A stretch of DNA of 48,552 nt from Atopostipes sp043425375 (GTDB lineage: Bacteria; Bacillota; Bacilli; Lactobacillales; Carnobacteriaceae_A), in NCBI GenBank assembly GCA_043425375.1, contig JBHWQC010000063.1:1-48552 (forward strand), read 5' to 3'. Position numbers and translations under genes: made by a program. The notes below the pieces were generated by a model, which was given only the letters and a program-made list of their open reading frames with translations, was not told the DNA's origin and made no database searches. This document shows positions 7,674 to 16,209 of the stretch, piece after piece. Position 1 is the stretch's first letter, and each line of letters begins with the position of its first letter.

Positions 7674-8051
7674 GTGAGTGAAACGGTAGATCAATTGTTG
7701 TATCTGTTTTTCTACATTTTTCCGCTTCTCATGTTGTTTATAGGCGCTAAGTTGAAACCGAATTTAAGTTTTTTCCCGATCCCCCTAAAGACGGTTGATT
7801 TTCTGACTCCTTATTTACTAATATCAGTCACAATACAAACATTACTGGCGGGGCTTGGACCGGCGCATTTATACTTTTACATAGGTTTAAGTGTCTTTGG
7901 AATTGGTTATGCATCTTATTTAGCCTTTAGTAAACGAGTCTTAATGGTGGGCTATTTTTTCCGTACCTGGTGGCGCTACACTTTTATCTTCTCCTTAATC
8001 TATCATATATTAGTGGGCGGATATGGTGTGTATCTCAATATCCTTACCTAA
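7674..8051 (+). CDS. DUF3397 family membrane protein
   Basis: This is a 125-residue, very hydrophobic protein with about four membrane segments, near residues 7-25, 42-62, 65-83 and 98-120. The spacing, the early LKPN turn and the RTWWRYTF segment fit the DUF3397 family. In lactic acid bacteria this family often sits just upstream of mraZ. Here a decayed NERD gene separates the two. The function is unknown; a role near the division machinery is only a guess from position. The GTG start at 7674 has AAAGGAGTGG 9 bases upstream. Confidence 0.75.
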   Translation: MSETVDQLLYLFFYIFPLLMLFIGAKLKPNLSFFPIPLKTVDFLTPYLLISVTIQTLLAGLGPAHLYFYIGLSVFGIGYASYLAFSKRVLMVGYFFRTWWRYTFIFSLIYHILVGGYGVYLNILT

Positions 8052-8072
8052 CCTTTATTTTTAACATGAATG

Positions 8073-8099
8073 AAGACGAGCAGAATAGCTCGTCTTTTT
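8073..8099 (+). terminator. Rho-independent terminator after the DUF3397 gene
   Basis: AAGACGAGC (8073-8081) pairs perfectly with GCTCGTCTT (8088-8096) across a 6-nt loop and is followed by T residues. Confidence 0.9.
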
Positions 8100-8203
8100 G
8101 TGTGGACTGATGCATGTATTCTTTTGAAATTGTCTTTTGGCACGGATAAAACGGCTTCATTCTTGCCAAATTCAAATTATACAAGGCCAAATGGCTTTGA
8201 ATC

Positions 8204-8252
8204 TTGTGAAATTATAATTTGACAAGAACAAAGCTTCACAATTCTTGTCAAA
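8204..8252. repeat. Interlocked inverted repeats in a 307-bp gap
   Basis: The gap 8052-8358 holds no gene. Two perfect inverted repeats interlock. TTGTGAA (8204-8210) pairs with TTCACAA (8235-8241), and TTTGACAAGAA (8218-8228) pairs with TTCTTGTCAAA (8242-8252). The order of arms is that of an H-type pseudoknot, with no base between the two 3' arms. A further imperfect hairpin (CAAGGCC with GGCTTTG, 8182-8198) lies just upstream. There is no T run to mark a simple terminator on the plus strand. What it does is unknown. Confidence 0.55.
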
Positions 8253-8358
8253 CTATTTTTATAAGAAAAGAATAGATTTAACCCGGATAATTAATAAAAA
8301 AATCTTCTCTCCCCCTTGAGATACACTTAAAATATTTCTTTAAAATCTTTCTTAGATA

Positions 8359-9232
8359 CTATTCATTCGCTTGACTACCAAAGAAATCAATCAAAGCATT
8401 GACAGTTAGAGGAGCAGTAAAATTAAGCACCCCATACTCATATATTGTTCGGACTGTAGCTTCTTCGCGTAACTCATTTCTTCCACAACGACACTTAACG
8501 AACTTTTTCGTCACTTCTACCTGATGACTCGTACACTTTGTACATAGAATCCCTTTTCGCAAGCCAGATAACGTTTCAGGCGAAAGTGGCTCAACGGGGT
8601 AAGGGTTTTCCGTTGTATAGCTTTCAAGATAATTTAAAACTCTTTCTATAGGCACTGTCTGTTTCGAAGAAGCATTTTCCGAGGCAATAATCCTTTCAAT
8701 AAAAGGACGTAATTCATGTCGCTGTATGATATGAATGTCATCGATCTCAGATTGAATAACGATCTGACTGTCGTTACCGACAAAACGAGCACACCAGATA
8801 CTTTTATGTGCGGAAAGCGGTTATTGATTAATTCACGGACTTTCATCGTCGTGTTCGGGTTTGATCAATCGGATTAGCGGATAATTCTCGATGGTTTAAT
8901 TTTGAAAGACCATTCTCATACATATATAAGCCCAAGTAGTTTTTAATCTCAAGAATATAGAGAGCTTTCTTCGTGAGTAATACACCGTCATATTCTAATA
9001 TGCTGAAGTAGTCGAACCAAACATTCTGTCTAAGTGTCCAGTGCGCTTTACCGTATTTGTCTATATAATCTGCCGCAACTTTTTCGCCCTCCAGACCTGT
9101 TCGTAATCGATTTAATTCAGAAATGTCTTTTTGATTCGGGTAAAAACTTCTCTTCGTCAGAACTTCCAGTACTGCTAATTTAGTAGGCAAAACCTCTTCT
9201 TTTTCTATCTGTTTGTTTTGTAAAATATTCAT
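8359..9232 (-). pseudogene. NERD-domain protein gene broken by two frameshifts
   Basis: Read on the minus strand from ATG at 9232 (AAGGGGG upstream), the first 126 or so codons encode a NERD (nuclease-related) domain. Its core is the EGEKVAADYI motif, EYDGVLLTKKALYILEIKN and LSANPIDQTRT. The frame then breaks near 8846-8856. It continues in a second frame as MKVRELINNRFPHIK, and breaks again at the A4/T4 tract 8802-8805. It resumes in a third frame as SIWCARFVGNDSQ, running to a zinc ribbon (CTKC...KCRCGR) and the stop at 8359. One repair at each site would give about 291 residues, the normal layout of a NERD plus zinc-ribbon protein. Either the gene is dead or there are two sequence errors. 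Confidence 0.85.
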
Positions 9233-9393
9233 CTTTAAAAAACCCCCTTACTATATATAGTTGCTTTTTTTCTCGAATTCCACGAAATTATTTTTTAAAA
9301 GCAACAAAAAATTGTTCACCACTAAAATACCTCGTTTTTAAACCACTCCTGAGCTATTTATTTTAGATAAAAATGAGAATTTTTTAACAACAA

Positions 9394-9423
9394 TTGACAA
9401 AAAACGTCTAAAAAGCGTATAAA
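9394..9423 (+). promoter_or_regulatory. Upstream sigma-A promoter before mraZ
   Basis: TTGACA (9394-9399) and TATAAA (9418-9423) are separated by 18 bp. A transcript from here would have a leader of about 160 nt that includes the MraZ operator. The stretch 9233-9588 contains this promoter, the operator and no gene. Confidence 0.7.
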
Positions 9424-9503
9424 AATAAAATTATCCGAACGTGTGTTAGGTTCAAATGAAGGCGTTTCGTACAATCTGTGAAATCTGAATGAAAATTAAT
9501 TTT

Positions 9504-9536
9504 AAAGTGGATGGAAGTGGGGGATTGTGGTAGAAT
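9504..9536 (+). promoter_or_regulatory. MraZ operator with overlapping -10 element
   Basis: Three GTGG cores at 9507, 9517 and 9527 are spaced exactly 10 bp apart, the first two preceded by AA. MraZ binds such GTGG/TGGG decamer repeats upstream of its own gene. TAGAAT at 9531-9536 follows the third repeat directly (TGGTAGAAT, an extended -10). Bound MraZ would therefore cover the -35 and spacer and block the polymerase. This supports autorepression of the division cluster. Confidence 0.8.
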
Positions 9537-9588
9537 AAATCTAAGTCAGACAAAGGTTTGTGCCATAAAACTGAAGGGAGGCAATGAA

Positions 9589-10020
9589 ATGTTACTTGGC
9601 GAATTCAAGCATACGATTGATTCGAAAGGACGACTCATTATCCCTGCAAAATTTCGTGGGGTTTTAGGCGAACGTTTCATTGTGACTCGAGGTTTAGATG
9701 GTTGTTTGTTCGGATATCCGCAAGAAGAGTGGGAGAAAGTAGAAGAAAAGTTAGGTCAGTTACCCATGGCAAAACGCGATGCGCGTAAATTTACTCGTTT
9801 TTTCTACTCAGCGGCAACCGAGTGTACGATTGATAAACAAGGAAGAATCAATCTACCACAAAACCTGATTGACTTTGCAGAGATTGAAAAATATTGTTAC
9901 TTAATTGGCGTCTCGAACCGCTTTGAAATATGGAGCGAAGACAAGTGGGACGACTTTACAGATGAAGCAGAAGGCTCATTTGAAGACATAGCCGAAGATA
10001 TGATTGATTTTGGTTTTTAA
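9589..10020 (+). CDS. mraZ: Transcriptional regulator MraZ
   Basis: MraZ is an AbrB-fold DNA-binding protein that forms rings and regulates the dcw cluster it heads. The 143 residues hold two SpoVT-AbrB-like repeats, each with the family DxxxR motif: DSKGR at 11-15 and DKQGR in the second half. The start is ATG 9589, with GAAGGGAGGC upstream. The open frame extends 26 codons further back, but that stretch contains the operator and no homology. It lies 28 bp before rsmH. Confidence 0.97.
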   Translation: MLLGEFKHTIDSKGRLIIPAKFRGVLGERFIVTRGLDGCLFGYPQEEWEKVEEKLGQLPMAKRDARKFTRFFYSAATECTIDKQGRINLPQNLIDFAEIEKYCYLIGVSNRFEIWSEDKWDDFTDEAEGSFEDIAEDMIDFGF

Positions 10021-10048
10021 AAAAACAGAACTAGAATGGAGGCTAAGT

Positions 10049-11011
10049 GTGAAATTTCAACATGAAACAGTATTACTGAATGAAACAGTAGACGGTTTAA
10101 ATATTAAACCAAATGGTATTTATGTCGACTGCACACTTGGGGGAGCAGGCCATTCACAATTGATTCTCGAACACTTAGATGAAGATGGCCATTTATATGC
10201 ATTTGATCAAGACGAGTATGCGATTCGCGAAGCAAAAAAGTCTTTAAAAGAAGGCATTGAGAAGGGTCAAGTAACCCTTGTTCAAGATAATTTCAGGAAT
10301 TTAAAACAGGCTTTACAGCATTTAGGGATACATAAAGTAGATGGTGTACTTTACGATTTAGGGGTTTCGTCGCCGCAATTGGATATTGGGGAGCGAGGCT
10401 TCAGTTATAACGCAGATGCGCCACTGGACATGCGAATGAATCAGGACCAGAAGTTAACGGCTTATGAAGTGGTGAATGACTGGTCATTTAATGATTTGAT
10501 GCGCATTTTTTTCCAATACGGCGAAGAGAAATTTTCCAAACAAATTGCACGTAAAATTGAACAGCATCGAGAAGTAAAGCCGATTGAGACGACGTTTGAG
10601 TTGGTGGATATTATCAAAGAAGCCATCCCGGCGCCGGCACGACGAACCGGCGGGCACCCGGCGAAACGAACGTTTCAAGCGATTCGTATTGCCGTCAACG
10701 ATGAATTGAACGCAGTGAAAGAGTCGTTGGAACAGGCGATTGAATTATTAACTATTAACGGACGAATCAGCGTCATTACTTTTCATTCCTTGGAAGATCG
10801 TATCGTCAAAAATACGTTCAAAGACTATTCGACAGTAGATGAGCCGCCTATTAACTTACCGATCATGCCGGATCAAATGGAAAGGGCGCCACTGAAATTA
10901 ATTAACCGAAAAGTAATTTTACCAACAGAAGATGAAGTGAAACAAAACAAGCGGTCAAGAAGTGCTAAGCTGCGTATCGCAGAAAAGCAGACTGAAATAG
11001 ATAAAAAGTAG
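10049..11011 (+). CDS. rsmH: 16S rRNA m4C1402 methyltransferase RsmH
   Basis: RsmH (MraW) methylates N4 of C1402 in 16S rRNA at the decoding centre, using SAM. The 320-residue protein opens with FQHETVLLNETVDGL. It has the SAM motif GGAGHS at 31-36, then LYDLGVSSPQLD and the RTGGHPAKRTFQAIRI segment that are invariant in the family. GTG 10049 is chosen as start: GGAGG lies 7 bases upstream, and residue alignment with the family starts here rather than at the earlier ATG inside mraZ. Confidence 0.97.
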   Translation: MKFQHETVLLNETVDGLNIKPNGIYVDCTLGGAGHSQLILEHLDEDGHLYAFDQDEYAIREAKKSLKEGIEKGQVTLVQDNFRNLKQALQHLGIHKVDGVLYDLGVSSPQLDIGERGFSYNADAPLDMRMNQDQKLTAYEVVNDWSFNDLMRIFFQYGEEKFSKQIARKIEQHREVKPIETTFELVDIIKEAIPAPARRTGGHPAKRTFQAIRIAVNDELNAVKESLEQAIELLTINGRISVITFHSLEDRIVKNTFKDYSTVDEPPINLPIMPDQMERAPLKLINRKVILPTEDEVKQNKRSRSAKLRIAEKQTEIDKK

Positions 11012-11049
11012 CAGACCGTTTTTGAGAATGTTAAGGGGGATTTAATGTC

Positions 11050-11463
11050 ATGGAAGACAATTTAGCACGAGAGTTAGAAATAGAAGACACGCTGGCCCAA
11101 AATACTTACGCACAACCAATTGGGCAACCGCAGGAACGCACAGCACCAAAGGTTGTTCCTATCCCGCAAGCAAAACCGCTACCAAAGGGGCTGTCAAAAT
11201 TCGAAAAAGGGCTTGTAGCCGTGTTTGGCATTCTTTTATTTACATTCATTTTATTGAATGTGCATACGAATCTTGCCCTTTCAAATGCCAGCCGTGATTT
11301 GCAAGATGTAAATCAAAACATTGCACAAACCAATATTGAAATTGAAAACTTAACGCAGCAGGTCCATGAACTTTCTCGGTATGATCGCATTCAGGCGATT
11401 GCACAAAAATATGGGTTAGAGCTGCATAATGATAATATCGTCAATATTGCACCAACGGAGTAG
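11050..11463 (+). CDS. ftsL: Cell division protein FtsL
   Basis: FtsL is a bitopic membrane protein of the FtsQ(DivIB)-FtsL-FtsB(DivIC) complex that activates septal wall synthesis. The 137-residue protein has a long, Pro- and Gln-rich cytoplasmic tail (1-50) and one membrane helix at about 54-73. An extracellular leucine-zipper-like coiled coil follows at about 78-112, then the conserved YDRIQAIAQKYGLELHNDNIV ending. Sequence similarity in this family is low, but position between rsmH and the PBP gene settles it. GGGGGA lies upstream of ATG 11050. Confidence 0.93.
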   Translation: MEDNLARELEIEDTLAQNTYAQPIGQPQERTAPKVVPIPQAKPLPKGLSKFEKGLVAVFGILLFTFILLNVHTNLALSNASRDLQDVNQNIAQTNIEIENLTQQVHELSRYDRIQAIAQKYGLELHNDNIVNIAPTE

Positions 11464-11471
11464 GTGGAAAC

Positions 11472-13670
11472 ATGCAATCGAATTCGAATCGAAACCGACA
11501 TAATTTTTCAGCTCTTCTTTTAATCCTCACCTTCTTTACTTTTGGTTTAATCTTTTTGCGCTTTTCTGAAATTATGGTGCATGGCGAGATTGACGGTGAA
11601 AATTTGGAAGAAAATGTGGAGCGTCTCTATACGCAAAATCACACCTTGCAAGCAAATCGTGGGACCATTTATGATCGACATGGCAATCCGATTGCCGTGG
11701 ACGCAACCTCTTATAAAATGATTGGCGTGCTGACCGATACTTGGTCATCTGAGAACAATCCGCAGCATGTTGAAAATCCAGAAGCGGTAGCCACTATTTT
11801 AGCTGCGCATATTAACATGTCACGAGCAGAAATCTTAAATTTTCTCACAAAAGACGTAGACCAAATCGAATTTGGGGCTGCGGGAAATAATCTTTCCTAC
11901 CATACCGTGAGTCAAATCAAGCAAGATCTAGCTGCCCAAGACTTGACAGGCATTATTTTCGAAGAAAGGAAAAAACGCCTCTATCCAAATGGGGTGTTTG
12001 CTTCACATACGGTTGGTTTAGCCCAGTATCCGCAAGCGGAATCGGAAGAAGAGAATGTGGCGCAAGAGAAGCAGCTAGTCGGTGTGATGGGGCTTGAAGA
12101 TTCCTTTAATGACGAATTGACGGGCCAAAATGGAGCGAGAACATATAAAAAAGACGGCTTTGGTTATTTGGTTCCTAGTTTGGAGAACGAAGAGGTGGAA
12201 CCGGTCGATGGCAATGATTTGTACCTCTCCTTCGATCATAAACTACAAGTGCATTTAGAAACAATTCTTACAAAAGTGCAAACAGAAAATGAGCCAGAAG
12301 CTATGACGGCAACGGTAATGGACGCGAAAACTGGTGAAATTCTAGCCAGCGGTCAGCGGCCTTCATTCAACGCCACCACGCTTGAAAATATTGATGCCTC
12401 TTGGCAAAACTTGATGACGGAATATACCTTTGAGCCGGGGTCAACGATGAAAATGTTGACACTGGCGGCAGCAATCCAGGAAGGTGTGTTCCAACCGAAT
12501 CAATACTTTAAGACAGGGACGATGCACATTTATGGAGGCACCCTTGGGGATATCAATCGCCAAGGATGGGGCTATATTTCGCAGCTTGAAGGCGTGGCGC
12601 GGTCCAGTAATATTTTATTTATCAATCTGGTGGAAGCGATGGGACATGACGTGTGGAAAGACTACATGGACGGCTTTGGAATATCTCAGCCAACCGGCAT
12701 CAGTTTGCCGCACGAACAAGCTGGAATGAATCCGTACAGCCATCCGCTGCAAGCAGTGACTACCGGCTTTGGCCAAGGAGTGTCCGTGACACCCGTGCAA
12801 ATGCTTCAGGCGTTTTCGGCGATTGCCAATGATGGACAAATGGTTAAGCCAAAATTAATCGATAAAACTGTGGATGCCCAAACAGATGAAACACATACTT
12901 TTGAGCCGGTGTTAAAAGAAAGTCCGATTACACCGGAAACAGCACAGGCTACACTAAATTACTTAAGACAAGCAACCGAGATGGACGAAGCGGTGGCCCG
13001 TTTCTACCGCAAAGAGGAGTTTCCAGTTGTAGCCAAAACCGGTACGGCACAAGTGTCGGATCCAGAAACAGGCGGTTATATGCCGGATGAATATATTTAC
13101 TCCGTTGCGGCTATGATGCCGGCAGATGATCCAAAATATATTGTTTATATTACGGTTCAAAACCCATCGTATACACCGGATGCGGCTTATGGAAGCGGTG
13201 TGGTACAAAAAGTGTATCATCCATTAGTGGATCGGATTCATGATTTTGATGAAACCATTAATCAACCTGGTGTTGATGGACATATTCACTATATTGAGAC
13301 CCCTTCATATCTGGAAATGAGCGCAGATGAAGCGGTCGAGCAATTGACAAAAGCCGGTCGGGAATTTGCTTTAATTGGGACAGGGTCTGAAATTGTTCAG
13401 CAATTTCCACATGTTCAAACGCCTTTGTTCGATGACCAACAAGTCATTCTTATGACAAACGGAGCGGCAACGATGCCGGACTTGACAAATTGGTCACGCA
13501 ACGATGCTTTAAAAGTGGCGGAGTTAACAGGCGTTAATATGGTCTTTAAAGGTGAAGGGTACGTAGTGGAACAAAGCCTGGCCCCTGGATCCTTTATGGA
13601 GCCCGACAGTGAGATTGCGGTGACTCTTTCTTCGAAAATGGAAGAGACGGAAAGAATAGAGACAGAGTAA
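11472..13670 (+). CDS. pbpB: Class B penicillin-binding protein 2B/2X with PASTA domains (septal transpeptidase)
   Basis: This enzyme cross-links septal peptidoglycan and is the division-specific transpeptidase paired with FtsW. The 732 residues give a cytoplasmic tail, one membrane helix (13-34) and the PBP dimerisation region starting with RGTIYDRHG. The transpeptidase domain has S324-TMK-327 (active serine), SSN at 378-380 and KTG at 522-524. Two PASTA domains follow (about 610-670 and 672-725), as in PBP2x-type proteins; they bind muropeptide or lipid II. It starts 8 bp after ftsL. All catalytic motifs are intact. The last residues are strongly acidic. Confidence 0.96.
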   Translation: MQSNSNRNRHNFSALLLILTFFTFGLIFLRFSEIMVHGEIDGENLEENVERLYTQNHTLQANRGTIYDRHGNPIAVDATSYKMIGVLTDTWSSENNPQHVENPEAVATILAAHINMSRAEILNFLTKDVDQIEFGAAGNNLSYHTVSQIKQDLAAQDLTGIIFEERKKRLYPNGVFASHTVGLAQYPQAESEEENVAQEKQLVGVMGLEDSFNDELTGQNGARTYKKDGFGYLVPSLENEEVEPVDGNDLYLSFDHKLQVHLETILTKVQTENEPEAMTATVMDAKTGEILASGQRPSFNATTLENIDASWQNLMTEYTFEPGSTMKMLTLAAAIQEGVFQPNQYFKTGTMHIYGGTLGDINRQGWGYISQLEGVARSSNILFINLVEAMGHDVWKDYMDGFGISQPTGISLPHEQAGMNPYSHPLQAVTTGFGQGVSVTPVQMLQAFSAIANDGQMVKPKLIDKTVDAQTDETHTFEPVLKESPITPETAQATLNYLRQATEMDEAVARFYRKEEFPVVAKTGTAQVSDPETGGYMPDEYIYSVAAMMPADDPKYIVYITVQNPSYTPDAAYGSGVVQKVYHPLVDRIHDFDETINQPGVDGHIHYIETPSYLEMSADEAVEQLTKAGREFALIGTGSEIVQQFPHVQTPLFDDQQVILMTNGAATMPDLTNWSRNDALKVAELTGVNMVFKGEGYVVEQSLAPGSFMEPDSEIAVTLSSKMEETERIETE

Positions 13671-13680
13671 GAAGAACCAA

Positions 13681-13721
13681 AAAAAGTGGGAGCTGGACAT
13701 AGAATCCGACTTCCACTTTTT
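13681..13721 (+). terminator. Rho-independent terminator between pbpB and mraY
   Basis: AAAAAGTGGGAG (13681-13692) pairs with CTTCCACTTTTT (13710-13721) with one G-U pair and a 17-nt loop. Palindromic A/T flanks give a T run on either strand. It splits the division cluster into two transcripts. Confidence 0.85.
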
Positions 13722-13736
13722 GATTGCAAAATGAGG

Positions 13737-13765
13737 TTGAGACCCGCGTGGCCAGAGGCTATAAT
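13737..13765 (+). promoter_or_regulatory. Sigma-A promoter for mraY and downstream genes
   Basis: TTGAGA (13737-13742), a 17-bp spacer and TATAAT (13760-13765) start 16 bp after the terminator stem. This should give mraY-murD-murG-divIB their own transcription. Confidence 0.9.
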
Positions 13766-13812
13766 AGAGGGTATGTGTTTAAAATTTTTGATGGAAATTA
13801 AAGGAGATACAA

Positions 13813-14778
13813 ATGAACGTTTTAACGATTATGGTCTGGCCAATGCTGATTAGCTTTATCCTTGTAGTGGGTGCAATGCCTTATATTATTCGCTACTTTC
13901 GAGCCAAACAACTCGGACAGATTACATTAGATGAAGGGCCTAAATGGCACGAAAGCAAAAGTGGCACTCCGACAATGGGGGGCGTAGCGTTTATCGTTTC
14001 CACTATGCTGACCGTTATTCTTTCACTTGGTTTAAATTGGCATCGGACAACTGATATGTGGTTGCTTGTAAGTGTGCTAGTTTTATACGGATTGATTGGT
14101 TTTATTGATGATTTTATTAAATTATTTATGAAACGTAATTTAGGCTTAACAAGTGGCCAAAAATTCTTAGCCCAGATAGTCATTGGAATTGTTTTTTATG
14201 TGATTTTGTTGCTAAATGGCTTTGACAACCACTTGGCGCTTCCTTTTATAGGTGAAGTACCTCTTGGTTACTTGTATGGTTTGTTTGCCGTCTTTTGGTT
14301 GGTTGGTTTCTCTAACGCCACCAACTTAACGGATGGTATTGATGGCTTAATGGCTACTACAGGGACGATTGCGTATGGGGCATATGCTTATCTAGCCTTC
14401 CAACAAGAAGCCTGGGGAGTATTGACCTTCGCGATGGCTGTGATCGGCGGTTTAATCGGTTTTTTCTTATTTAACCGAAAACCCGCTCGCATCTTCATGG
14501 GAGATGTCGGCTCTTTAGCCTTAGGTGCAGGTTTAGCCGCGATGTCGATTTTACTTGATGCGGAGTGGACCTTGCTGTTGATTGGGATTATTTTTGTAGC
14601 CGAAACAGCCAGTGTCATGCTGCAAGTCTTTTGGTTTAAACGAACCGGCAGCCGTATTTTCAAAATGAGTCCTATCCACCACCATTTTGAAATGGAAGGC
14701 TGGTCGGAGTGGAAAATTGTCGGTATCTTTGGCCTCGTGGGTCTTTTGGGCGCTCTTTTAGCGCTGGTGCTTTTATAA
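13813..14778 (+). CDS. mraY: Phospho-MurNAc-pentapeptide transferase MraY
   Basis: MraY attaches phospho-MurNAc-pentapeptide to undecaprenyl phosphate, making lipid I. The 321 residues form about ten membrane helices. Key motifs are present: D99-D100 in IGFIDDFIKL, the NLTDGIDGL loop (171-179) with catalytic acids, GDVGSLALG, and the HHHFE motif in the last cytoplasmic loop. AAGGAGA precedes the ATG. It supplies MurG, two genes downstream. Confidence 0.97.
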   Translation: MNVLTIMVWPMLISFILVVGAMPYIIRYFRAKQLGQITLDEGPKWHESKSGTPTMGGVAFIVSTMLTVILSLGLNWHRTTDMWLLVSVLVLYGLIGFIDDFIKLFMKRNLGLTSGQKFLAQIVIGIVFYVILLLNGFDNHLALPFIGEVPLGYLYGLFAVFWLVGFSNATNLTDGIDGLMATTGTIAYGAYAYLAFQQEAWGVLTFAMAVIGGLIGFFLFNRKPARIFMGDVGSLALGAGLAAMSILLDAEWTLLLIGIIFVAETASVMLQVFWFKRTGSRIFKMSPIHHHFEMEGWSEWKIVGIFGLVGLLGALLALVLL

Positions 14779-14814
14779 AATGGAATGGGAATGGGGAAAG
14801 CTGGAGTGGAAGTT

Positions 14815-16194
14815 ATGAAAAAGAGAAAATCTTATCACAATCAAAAAGTGCTAGTGCTTGGTTTAGCCAAGAGCGGTTTTATGGCAGCGCAACTGTTGCA
14901 CAAATTGGGAGCAGAGGTGACCGTCAATGATGCCCAAGATTTAACAGAGAATGCAGATGCAAAAACCTTAGAAAAAATCGGTGTCTCTGTTCTTTCAGGC
15001 GGCCATCCCGACGATTTACTCGATAAAGGTTTTAATTTTATTGTAAAAAATCCCGGAATTCCCTATAGCAATCCTATTTTAAAACAAGCACTTGAACGAG
15101 ATATTCCGATTGTAACTGAAGTGGAGATTGCGATGTCTGTTATGCAGGCGCCGATTATTGGCTTGACTGGAACGAATGGAAAAACGACGACGACGTTGAT
15201 GATTCAAAGCTTCTTGTCAATTGAACGAGACCGAGGCAAAGCATATGCTTTAGGAAACATCGGAGTGCCCGCCAGTCAAATGGCTTTAGAAGTTACTGGA
15301 GAAGATGATGTCATTTTAGAATTATCCAGCTTCCAATTATTAGGTACGCCAACCATTAAACCGGACATTGCCGTATTGTTGAACTTATCAACGGCGCATT
15401 TAGATTATCATGGTACGCAAGAAGCGTACGAAGAGGCAAAAATGAACTTGATTCGTCAGCAAACCCCTGAAGATATTGTTATTTACAACAAAGACCAAAC
15501 ACATTTAGAAAAATTAGTTCTAGCCAACACCGATGCGCAACTGCTTCCTTTTTCACGGAAAGTCTATCTCAAAGAAGGCATTTCAATAAAAAATGAGACG
15601 ATTTATTTTAAAGGCGAAGCCGTGGCGCAGACACGGGATATTTTCTTGCATGGCTTACATAATCTAGAGAACTTTTTAGCCGCGATTGGCGTGGCGAAAT
15701 TAAAAGGGGTCTCGAATCAAGCCATCCAAAGCGTTTTACAAAATTTTAAAGGAGTCAAACACCGGACACAATTTTTAACAGAATTTAAAGGGCGAATTTT
15801 TTACAATGACTCGAAAGCCACCAATATAGAAGCAACTGAAAATGCCTTAGAAGGGTTTGATCAGCCAGTTATTTTATTAGCGGGTGGCTTGGACCGCGGG
15901 GTGTCATTTGAAGCCTTAGCTCCTACATTTAAAAAGCATGTGAAAGCCTTAGTAACCTTTGGAGAAACAGCTTCTTTAATGAAAAAAACGGCCGAAAAAG
16001 CAGGCATTTCCATGATTCAAACAGTTAAAAATGTTGAAGATGCAGTACCAGCCGCTTACGAATTGAGTGAGCCGGGCGATGTTATTTTACTTTCGCCAGC
16101 TGCTGCGAGCTGGGATCAGTACAAGAATTTTGAAATTCGAGGCGACCGATTTATTGAAGCAGTAGAACAGCTAATCGAAGAGGAAAAAGAGTAA
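14815..16194 (+). CDS. murD: UDP-MurNAc-L-Ala:D-Glu ligase MurD
   Basis: MurD adds D-glutamate to UDP-MurNAc-L-alanine with ATP. In the 459-residue protein the N-terminal Rossmann domain begins at KVLVLGLAKSG. The ATPase P loop GLTGTNGKTTTT is at about 116-127, and the C-terminal domain carries FYNDSKATNIEATENAL and LSPAAASWDQY, both diagnostic of MurD. Start ATG 14815 follows GGAGTGG by about 7 bases; an earlier in-frame ATG at 14785 has no ribosome site. The mur ligases C, E and F are not in this window. Confidence 0.96.
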   Translation: MKKRKSYHNQKVLVLGLAKSGFMAAQLLHKLGAEVTVNDAQDLTENADAKTLEKIGVSVLSGGHPDDLLDKGFNFIVKNPGIPYSNPILKQALERDIPIVTEVEIAMSVMQAPIIGLTGTNGKTTTTLMIQSFLSIERDRGKAYALGNIGVPASQMALEVTGEDDVILELSSFQLLGTPTIKPDIAVLLNLSTAHLDYHGTQEAYEEAKMNLIRQQTPEDIVIYNKDQTHLEKLVLANTDAQLLPFSRKVYLKEGISIKNETIYFKGEAVAQTRDIFLHGLHNLENFLAAIGVAKLKGVSNQAIQSVLQNFKGVKHRTQFLTEFKGRIFYNDSKATNIEATENALEGFDQPVILLAGGLDRGVSFEALAPTFKKHVKALVTFGETASLMKKTAEKAGISMIQTVKNVEDAVPAAYELSEPGDVILLSPAAASWDQYKNFEIRGDRFIEAVEQLIEEEKE

Positions 16195-16209
16195 AAGGAT
16201 GTGCAAGAG

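Noticed and set aside
8100..8358. Transfer RNA or mobile element remnant
   Set aside because: The gap has stems but no cloverleaf, no CCA-like end, no transposase trace and no target-site duplication that I can see.
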